Assembly: GCA_045127595.1 (NCBI GenBank)
Contig: JBGVQS010000043.1
Coordinates: 1 to 17,780 of the forward strand
Source of the DNA: Scatosoma sp045127595
GTDB lineage: Bacteria > Bacillota > Clostridia > Christensenellales > Borkfalkiaceae
Direction of reading: 5' to 3'
Length of the DNA: 17,780 nt
A program made the translations under genes and the position numbers. Below the pieces are notes generated by a model. The model searched no databases. It was not told the origin of the DNA and saw only the letters and a program-made list of their open reading frames with translations. Positions 12,517-17,780 of this stretch are shown piece by piece (the stretch's first letter is position 1; each line of letters starts with the position of its first letter).

Positions 12517-14613
12517 TCATTTATTTTTTTTCTTTTGGGAGAGCGAACGCAAGATATAATTTGCGCCTGCTTTTGCCGCTTCGCCGTGATTGAAGATAAG
12601 CTCGTTTTGCGTTTCTTCGATCACGCTTGCATATTCCGCCGCCTTATCGGACAGCGTTTGTAATACTTGCGGCAGAGTATTTACTTCGTCCTTTTCAATC
12701 GCTACGCCGATTTGGTTTCGCAAGGAAATTTCCACCGGCACGAGATCGATTTTCGTATAGTTGGGGTTCGGGCATTTCATCTTCGTATTGACGAATACCG
12801 CAGGGCGCTTGGTTGCGAAACAGAATTCCGTCGCTACGCCCGACCAGTCGGTGATCAATACGTCCGAAGAATAAATGGATTTATTTGCCGAGAAATTCAA
12901 CTCGAACGAGAGCTTCTTTTCATCATAATCGGCGTATTTTTGCACCAAATTATTGAGCGCCGCGCCAAACCGTTTTGCATATTCGGGGTGGGGACGTACC
13001 GTGATGTGATAATCGTCCGAATACAGCGCTTCAATAATGCCGTCAACGCAAGAGTCAAGCAAGTTGTCTTCCTGCCAAGACGGGGCGATTAACACTTCTT
13101 TAACGCCCGTTTCCGTTCTTTCCAAGGCGGCTTTCTTACCCGCTTCTTCCAAAGCGTCGGCAAGGGGATAGCCAAAGTGCACCAACGTCTTTTCTTTCAA
13201 GCCGTAGACCTTTTCAGTCGCGCGGACTTCCCGTTCTACGTGCGGGCCGGTACAAAAGATGGTATCGAACGCGTCGAGCGCGCCTTCGCGGAAGCTCATG
13301 TGTACGCTCATCATATCGTGGGGCACGTAAACGTATTCGATATCCGATTTGATAAAGGAGCGTTTGAGATAATATTTATTGAGATCGGGCGTCGTCATAA
13401 CGAACATATCCGCTTCAAGCAGCATCATCAAGGTCGTCGTCTTTTTCAAGGAAACGTAATAGGGCTTGATGCGCGGTTCTTTTTCGGCTACTTCGAAAAT
13501 GACGTCGTTGGGATCGTTCGTGATATAGTGAATCGACAGGTTGGAACGTTTTATCAGCTCCGCAATCAAATCCTTGTAATATTTATAGAAACCGCTCTTT
13601 TCCGAATAGAATACGATATGCTTATTAACAATGCTCTTAAAGCGTTTCAAATCGGCTTTTTCGCGTTGTTTGTTGGCTTTGTATTCTTCGCTGTTCTTAT
13701 CTTCCGCACCGAACGCTTTTAGGTCTTCTAAGGCTTGTCGGCTGGCTTCCAAAGCTTCGTAATCGACGTATTTCTTCGGGTTGATGGCAACGTTGAGCAA
13801 ATACATTTGTGCGACGGAGAACAGGTTGCTTGCAATCCAATACAAGGCGATACCGATAGGAACAAATAAACCCAAGTACAAGGAGAGCGCAACGCTCAGC
13901 GCCATAATACCGTATTTGTTGAGCTTACCCTGTTCGTGCTGAATAACGTTCGCAAGGTTTTGCGTATGGCACAGCACCCAAGAGGAGAACCCTGCCAAAA
14001 TGGGCACGAGCGTATAAACGCCCCAAGTTTCCGTGGGTACGGTGGAAAGGTGCAAACCAAGGAATTTCAAATCGAACGCGCCGACTTTGGAAGAGAGCCG
14101 TGCCAACGTTTCCGCGGACACGCCGGGGATGACCGTAGTGGCGTTGATCTCACCGCTTTGCAGTGCGGCAACAATATCGAGCTGGAAGGAAGATTTTGCG
14201 GTGCTGACGTTTAAATATTCCGCCATAGCGTTGACGGTGCTATCCGATACCCCAAACAAATAGGTAAGGGGATGATAAATAATATGCACCACGCCAAGCA
14301 GCAAAACGATTTGTAAAATCAGCGGTATCAAGGAAAGCATAGGATGATAATGCTCCCGTTTAAACAGTTTTACCTGTTCTTCCGCAATCATATCCGAGCT
14401 GCCGTGATATTTCACTTTCAAATTGTTGATTTCCGGTTGCAGCTTTACCATAAGAATGGAGTTTTTCTGAATCCAAATGGAAATGGGCAACAAAACGATT
14501 TTCGTTGCGAGTGTAAAGAGAAGAATGGCAAGCCCATAATCCTTTACGAGCATCCAACTGCCCTTCATCAACCAACCGAGCGGTACGCAAATATAGTGTA
14601 TGATCGTATCCAT
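12517..14613 (-). CDS. YidC/Oxa1 insertase fused to a CDP-glycerol glycerophosphotransferase-like domain
   Basis: One 698-residue frame joins two domains. Residues about 1-280 are a short Gram-positive-type YidC/Oxa1 insertase with about five TM segments (near 26-46, 92-118, 198-216, 233-250, 252-275) and the typical LLPISIWIQKNSILMVKLQPEI start of the cytosolic loop, written here across 41-62. A charged coiled linker (281-330) leads to a GT-B-type domain of the TagB/TagF kind (330-690): VPHDMMSVHMSFREGALDAFDT (430-451), IAPSWQEDN (509-517), VRPHPEYAKR (539-548), DVLITDWSGVATEFCFATKR (584-603). Such enzymes transfer glycerol-phosphate from CDP-glycerol to wall or capsule polymers on the cytosolic face. 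The insertase C-terminus is also cytosolic, so the topology agrees. The groove arginine of YidC appears to be K38. The AAAGGA site lies about 10 bases before the ATG; the gene follows the sulfatase-fold gene by 30 bases. Confidence 0.9.
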   Translation of the reverse strand: MDTIIHYICVPLGWLMKGSWMLVKDYGLAILLFTLATKIVLLPISIWIQKNSILMVKLQPEINNLKVKYHGSSDMIAEEQVKLFKREHYHPMLSLIPLILQIVLLLGVVHIIYHPLTYLFGVSDSTVNAMAEYLNVSTAKSSFQLDIVAALQSGEINATTVIPGVSAETLARLSSKVGAFDLKFLGLHLSTVPTETWGVYTLVPILAGFSSWVLCHTQNLANVIQHEQGKLNKYGIMALSVALSLYLGLFVPIGIALYWIASNLFSVAQMYLLNVAINPKKYVDYEALEASRQALEDLKAFGAEDKNSEEYKANKQREKADLKRFKSIVNKHIVFYSEKSGFYKYYKDLIAELIKRSNLSIHYITNDPNDVIFEVAEKEPRIKPYYVSLKKTTTLMMLLEADMFVMTTPDLNKYYLKRSFIKSDIEYVYVPHDMMSVHMSFREGALDAFDTIFCTGPHVEREVRATEKVYGLKEKTLVHFGYPLADALEEAGKKAALERTETGVKEVLIAPSWQEDNLLDSCVDGIIEALYSDDYHITVRPHPEYAKRFGAALNNLVQKYADYDEKKLSFELNFSANKSIYSSDVLITDWSGVATEFCFATKRPAVFVNTKMKCPNPNYTKIDLVPVEISLRNQIGVAIEKDEVNTLPQVLQTLSDKAAEYASVIEETQNELIFNHGEAAKAGANYILRSLSQKKKNK

Positions 14614-14643
14614 CGTAAATAATCCTTTTAACGTAAAATCTGT

Positions 14644-16440
14644 TTAGTTTGCAAATAAGGGATGGGAAACGTGTACGACTGAATCCTTTCTCCAATTATC
14701 GAAATCTCTTGCCGAGCCGTTGATTTTATAGGTGATCGCGTCGTAAGAAGTCTTGTTGACGTTTCTTCTCGTCCAAATAAACTGACGTTCGGGATAAGTG
14801 CCGTTCGTTACAAATTCCTGTTCAACGGTAAATACCGACGTGCCAAGCTTCGTGTTGTATGCGATACCTTCCGATTCGAAAATCGTCGGCCAAATATTCA
14901 CCGCGGAAACGGGTGCTTCCGAAGTACGGAAAGGAGTATTGATAACCCCAGAGGGTTTGACGTACATTGCCGCGAGCATCGGTTTACGGAATTCTTTATG
15001 TCGTTGATCGACTTTGCCGTGGTCCGCCATAATGACGATGGTGGAATCGCGGTACAAATCGGGGGATACCCGTTTCATATTATCGAGATAATCGGCAATA
15101 AATTCAATACTGTTTTTCGCGGAAACAACGTAGTCGCCTTTTTTCGTCTTTTTCCAGTTTTCGTCGTATTTTGCCGAATGGCAGCCGCTCACGTGAATGA
15201 ACGAGAAGTTCTTTTCTCCTTTGAGCGTGAAGCCTTCGGAACGCTTTACTTCGTCGCGGACGTTCTTTAAATCGTAGGAGTAGGTCTTTTCTCCCTGCAA
15301 ATCGTCGCTTTCATAAACGATAAAGCCGTTGCAGGTATCCGAATCCACTTGCCCAACGAGTCCTTTCATTACGAAAGGCAGGCTTCTGTACAAGGACATT
15401 TTTGCCAAGTTAAGCCCGAATTTATGCTTTTTTCTAACGCGGACCTTGATCGAATCCTTGTCCGTTTCCACGCTGTTTTGAACGTAGGCGGGCAAATCGT
15501 TCGCGTTGGCGTAATCGTAATAGGTTTCGCTGAACAAATGCACGTTATAGCCGTTTTCGTGCAGCGTTTGTATCGTTTCGTTTTCGTTGTAAACACGCTT
15601 GAAAAAGGAAACGTGGTCGCTGTGGTCGTATTCCATTGTCGACATCATATACGCCACCGACGGGAACGTGTATCCATACATAGAAACTGCGTCGGAGTAG
15701 TAGGTGAATCCGTCCAAACGTTCGAAAGTGCTTTGGTATCTTTCAAGTGCGGGATCGGCGTATAAAACGGTATCCATTCTATCCACGCAGAACAAAAGCA
15801 CGTTTCTATTTGAGGCCACCGTATCAATGTCCTTATAGGTCAAAAAGCGGGGTTTATCTTCGTATTTGCCGTACATTCTATCTACGGAAGTCTTGTAAGC
15901 GTCGGGGGTGTTGATCGAAATCACCGCAAAGTTCATTAATTGCGTTGCGGTAATTGCAAACGTAACGACAAGCGCGCCAAGCCGCATCCATTTTTCAATT
16001 TTAATAAACTGGAACGCCGTAACGACTGCGCCGATTACCACAATCCAAACGACCGTATTTACGATATAGGTTGCCGTGGAGATTTTCGTGCCTTCCATAT
16101 CGTCGCCTGCAAGGGAGTTCAATCCTGCATTGAGATAGTTCGTCTGCACGAAGAGCATGAGCAAAATTCCAATCAGCGCGGGATATAAAAAGCGATATAC
16201 CGCCCGCGGAATGAAGAAGAGCAAGCAGAAGAAAAACGCGGCGCAAATCAACACGTAAACTGCTTGAATCAAAATGAACTGCTCCACCGAGAACATCAGC
16301 TCCTCGATATTGTTGCAATAAATTTCAAAGGGGGCAACAATAAAGACCATGACGGGTAAAATTACCGAAAGTAAGATCACGGGCAGCAAACGGGATTTTC
16401 GTTCCGCATTAAAAAATTTTTTTCCTTTGTTTCCTTTCAT
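14644..16440 (-). CDS. Membrane phosphotransferase of the sulfatase / LtaS superfamily
   Basis: This 598-residue protein has about five N-terminal TM segments (near 18-38, 55-77, 81-100, 125-146, 153-175) and a large extracellular alkaline-phosphatase-fold domain (about 210-598). Visible features are the metal site NVLLFCVDRMDT (D220), the likely nucleophile Thr in GYTFPSVAYMMS (T258, the Ser/Thr/Cys position of the superfamily), H421 in HVSGCHSAKYD, and VIMADHGKVDQRHKEFRKP (D473, H474, H481). Known relatives move phosphoglycerol from phosphatidylglycerol (LtaS) or phosphoethanolamine (EptA-like) to envelope polymers. The gene starts the operon; GAAGGT lies 5 bases before the ATG. The downstream glycerophosphotransferase-like fusion supports a phosphoglycerol substrate, but sulfatase or phosphoethanolamine activity is possible. 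Confidence 0.88.
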   Translation of the reverse strand: MKGNKGKKFFNAERKSRLLPVILLSVILPVMVFIVAPFEIYCNNIEELMFSVEQFILIQAVYVLICAAFFFCLLFFIPRAVYRFLYPALIGILLMLFVQTNYLNAGLNSLAGDDMEGTKISTATYIVNTVVWIVVIGAVVTAFQFIKIEKWMRLGALVVTFAITATQLMNFAVISINTPDAYKTSVDRMYGKYEDKPRFLTYKDIDTVASNRNVLLFCVDRMDTVLYADPALERYQSTFERLDGFTYYSDAVSMYGYTFPSVAYMMSTMEYDHSDHVSFFKRVYNENETIQTLHENGYNVHLFSETYYDYANANDLPAYVQNSVETDKDSIKVRVRKKHKFGLNLAKMSLYRSLPFVMKGLVGQVDSDTCNGFIVYESDDLQGEKTYSYDLKNVRDEVKRSEGFTLKGEKNFSFIHVSGCHSAKYDENWKKTKKGDYVVSAKNSIEFIADYLDNMKRVSPDLYRDSTIVIMADHGKVDQRHKEFRKPMLAAMYVKPSGVINTPFRTSEAPVSAVNIWPTIFESEGIAYNTKLGTSVFTVEQEFVTNGTYPERQFIWTRRNVNKTSYDAITYKINGSARDFDNWRKDSVVHVSHPLFAN

Positions 16441-16459
16441 AAGTACCTTCTTATTTTGG

Positions 16460-16474
16460 TAGCCCTACGGGCTA
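16460..16474 (-). repeat. Small hairpin in the envelope operon 5' leader
   Basis: TAGCCCTACGGGCTA folds into a 6-bp stem with a 3-base loop. It lies about 10 bases after the predicted transcription start and just upstream of the ribosome site, where it could protect or regulate the message. Confidence 0.5.
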
Positions 16475-16491
16475 AATATTCATACGGAATA

Positions 16492-16520
16492 ATTATAGCA
16501 TGTTTTATTTAGGCTGTCAA
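16492..16520 (-). promoter_or_regulatory. Strong extended -10 promoter of the envelope operon
   Basis: On the minus strand, TTGACA (16520-16515) and TATAAT (16497-16492) are both perfect consensus with a 17-bp spacer, and the spacer ends in TGC, giving an extended -10. The predicted start is near 16485, a leader of about 45 bases. Bases 16521-16669 hold no gene I can support, only a small inverted repeat (GTGCCTACCAGGTAC, 16624-16638). Confidence 0.92.
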
Positions 16521-16669
16521 CAATTCATATAGCAAAGTGAAAAATATTTTGTTGCAAGGAAATGGAAATGAAACAAGCAAAAAAACGTACCGTTTGGCTA
16601 TATTTATCCCAAAAAAAGAATTTGTGCCTACCAGGTACGAGTTGAACAGTAAAAAAGAGCAAAAAAACA

Positions 16670-16691
16670 GCCAAGACCGTTCGATCTTGGC
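16670..16691 (-). terminator. Terminator of the rpsF-ssb-rpsR operon
   Basis: On the minus strand, GCCAAGATC pairs with GGTCTTGGC (one wobble) around a GAAC loop, followed by TG and a run of seven T. It lies 22 bases after the rpsR stop. Confidence 0.9.
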
Positions 16692-16713
16692 ATGTATTTT
16701 TTATAGACGGAAA

Positions 16714-16962
16714 TTACTCGCCTTTGAAGGGGAGAAGAGCCGTGATTCTTGCGCGCTTGATAGCGGACGCAACGAGTCTTTGATGCGCAGCGCAAGTACC
16801 GCTCATTCTGCGGGGAAGGATCTTGCCGCCTTCGGTGATATATTTTTTAAGACGGTTTACGTCCTTATAATCTACCGCGTCGAGCTTTTCCTGGCAGAAC
16901 GCGCATACCTTTTTACGGGGCGCTTTTTTAAATACCTTTTTAACAGGTGCTTTTTCTTCCAT
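16714..16962 (-). CDS. rpsR: 30S ribosomal protein S18
   Basis: This 82-residue protein has the S18 core: CAFCQEKLDAVDYKDVNRLK (20-39), ITEGGKILPRRMSGTCAAHQ (42-61) and RARITALLPF at the end. S18 binds 16S rRNA together with S6 in the platform of the 30S subunit. The cysteines C20, C23 and C57 with H60 fit a zinc-binding (C+) form of S18. AAAGGAG lies about 11 bases before the ATG. It is the last gene of the classic rpsF-ssb-rpsR operon. Confidence 0.97.
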   Translation of the reverse strand: MEEKAPVKKVFKKAPRKKVCAFCQEKLDAVDYKDVNRLKKYITEGGKILPRRMSGTCAAHQRLVASAIKRARITALLPFKGE

Positions 16963-16990
16963 GATTTTAAACTCCTTTAATTAGTGTGGG

Positions 16991-17009
16991 CTTTCTGAAA
17001 ATCAGAAAG
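16991..17009 (-). repeat. Hairpin spanning the ssb stop codon
   Basis: CTTTCTGA (16991-16998) and TCAGAAAG (17002-17009) form a perfect 8-bp stem with a 3-base loop covering the ssb stop codon at 17002-17004. No T run follows, so it is not a classical terminator. It may stabilise the message end, serve as a processing site, or tune the ssb to rpsR ratio. Confidence 0.65.
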
Positions 17010-17424
17010 GAATGTCGCTGTCGTCATCCATTGCCTGAAGGGTAGCCTTCTTTCTCGGTGCGGATGCGCGAGGAGCGTCGGCAACATCGTCAAAATCGCC
17101 GCCTGCGGATTTCGGAGTGAGGAATTCGATATCCTGCACGATGATGTCCACAGCGGTGCGTTTAACGCCCTGGTTGTCCTCGTAATTGCGCAGCTGAACA
17201 CTGCCGCTTACGGCAACCTTGTTGCCCTTTTTGGTGTAACGCGCGATCGTTTCTGCCGTAGCGCGCCATGCGGTACAATTAAAGAAGTCCGTCTGACGTT
17301 CGCCGTCTTGACCCGAGTAGGGGCGCTGGACAGCGATAGAGAAGCGACATACGGAAACACCCGAAGGGGTTTCTCTGATTTCAGGGTCGCGCGTTAAGTT
17401 GCCAATTAAAAATACTTTGTTCAT
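17002..17424 (-). CDS. ssb: Single-stranded DNA-binding protein
   Basis: This 140-residue protein has an N-terminal OB fold (about 1-105; MNKVFLIGNLTRDPEIRETP, then FNCTAWRATAETIARYTKKG) and a short disordered linker. It ends in the acidic tip DDDSDIPF that recruits repair and replication partners. It works as a tetramer coating single-stranded DNA during replication, repair and recombination. GAGG lies 9 bases before the ATG. It sits 14 bases after rpsF and 39 bases before rpsR. The linker is shorter than in E. coli SSB. Confidence 0.97.
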   Translation of the reverse strand: MNKVFLIGNLTRDPEIRETPSGVSVCRFSIAVQRPYSGQDGERQTDFFNCTAWRATAETIARYTKKGNKVAVSGSVQLRNYEDNQGVKRTAVDIIVQDIEFLTPKSAGGDFDDVADAPRASAPRKKATLQAMDDDSDIPF

Positions 17425-17438
17425 ACTGTTTTCCTCGA

Positions 17439-17723
17439 TTAGTTGAGCTTCGTAATCAAACGTCTTACAACGTCAGCGTCGATCAATGCGATACGCTTAA
17501 GCTCTTCTACTACCTTGCCGTCTGCTTCAAACGTCATAAGAACAAAATAAGCTTCGTTCTTAAACTTGATAGGGTATGCAGTTTTCTTTGCGCCCCACTT
17601 ATCCGTCGAAACAATAGCGCCACCCATCGAAGTTACAACGTTTTCAAACTTCGCGATTTTGGCTTCTTTTGCTTCATCGGTCAAGTCGTTGTTGATCAAA
17701 TAGAGCATTTCGTATTTAGCCAT
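17439..17723 (-). CDS. rpsF: 30S ribosomal protein S6
   Basis: This 94-residue protein matches S6 in length and pattern (MAKYEMLYLINNDLTDEAKE start; GGAIVSTDKWGAKKTAYPIK at about 34-53; ADVVRRLI near the end). S6 pairs with S18 on 16S rRNA in the 30S platform. A full AGGAGGTG ribosome site sits 8 bases before the ATG. It heads the rpsF-ssb-rpsR operon, and the leader hairpin upstream may bind the S6:S18 complex. Confidence 0.97.
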   Translation of the reverse strand: MAKYEMLYLINNDLTDEAKEAKIAKFENVVTSMGGAIVSTDKWGAKKTAYPIKFKNEAYFVLMTFEADGKVVEELKRIALIDADVVRRLITKLN

Positions 17724-17749
17724 ATTTTTTCACCTCCTGGTCTTATTCG

Positions 17750-17767
17750 GCCTGCTATCCGGCAGGC
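17750..17767 (-). promoter_or_regulatory. rpsF leader hairpin, candidate S6:S18-binding element
   Basis: On the minus strand, GCCTGC and GCAGGC form a perfect 6-bp stem with a CGGATA loop, so a CCG triplet sits at the top of the stem. The published S6:S18 leader motif of bacterial rpsF operons has a CCG-containing loop that mimics the 16S rRNA site. The location, just before the ribosome site, fits autoregulation. The outer pairing and the promoter are cut by the window edge. Confidence 0.5.
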
Positions 17768-17780
17768 AAGGTAAAACGGA

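Noticed and set aside
16537..16980. 147-codon plus-strand open frame
   Set aside because: It runs through the rpsR terminator and antisense to rpsR. There is no promoter of its own, and the sequence is not protein-like.

Overview
The window looks like a chromosomal piece of a low-to-mid GC Gram-positive bacterium of the Clostridia type (Bacillota), probably an uncultured gut lineage. The support is strong AGGAGG-like Shine-Dalgarno sites, SigA-type promoters with 17-bp spacers, a short Gram-positive-style YidC, an LtaS/sulfatase-type envelope enzyme, a tRNA with encoded CCA, and the rpsF-ssb-rpsR operon. The taxonomic placement is inference; no 16S gene is present.

Layout. (1) 1-1373 is an AT-rich accessory patch bounded by two related 3' ends of an IS3-type element. 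Between them lie a four-helix-bundle (23S rRNA IVP/Avd-like) gene with an apparently leaderless promoter, several hairpins, and a small gene broken by an in-frame TAA. (2) 1418-7986 is housekeeping and metabolic. A CCA-adding enzyme (minus) and a diacylglycerol kinase-family gene (plus) diverge from back-to-back promoters only 5 bp apart. The kinase is followed by a PAS-PP2C phosphatase, an unknown 8-TM protein and a single-polypeptide fusion of phosphomannose isomerase with a ROK sugar kinase. (3) 7987-10139 starts with a strong promoter and tRNA-Arg(ACG), whose T-arm and acceptor are partly copied in inverted orientation just past the terminator. After it comes an AT-rich accessory stretch: a double-HTH repressor, a divergent small gene with an operator-like inverted repeat, and an unknown 209-aa protein carrying a 20-aa tandem repeat. 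(4) 10140-12170 is an orphan solute-binding lipoprotein with a Cys-rich stalk, driven by a promoter almost identical to that of the 209-aa gene. (5) 12236-16440 is a minus-strand envelope operon with one strong extended -10 promoter: a membrane phosphotransferase of the sulfatase/LtaS superfamily, then a YidC insertase fused to a CDP-glycerol glycerophosphotransferase-like domain, then a small membrane protein with an acidic tail. (6) 16714-17723 is rpsF-ssb-rpsR on the minus strand, with a leader hairpin and a terminator.

How the genes fit together. The envelope operon makes sense as a unit for phosphoglycerol-type polymer synthesis or decoration. The fusion would tether a cytosolic polymer transferase to the membrane, and the sulfatase-fold enzyme would act outside. 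A diacylglycerol kinase elsewhere in the window could recycle the lipid by-product of such chemistry. That link is inference. The fused isomerase-kinase could take mannose to fructose-6-phosphate in one chain. The most unusual items are the YidC-glycerophosphotransferase fusion, the isomerase-kinase fusion, the tRNA inverted copy, and the duplicated promoter flanking the accessory gene.
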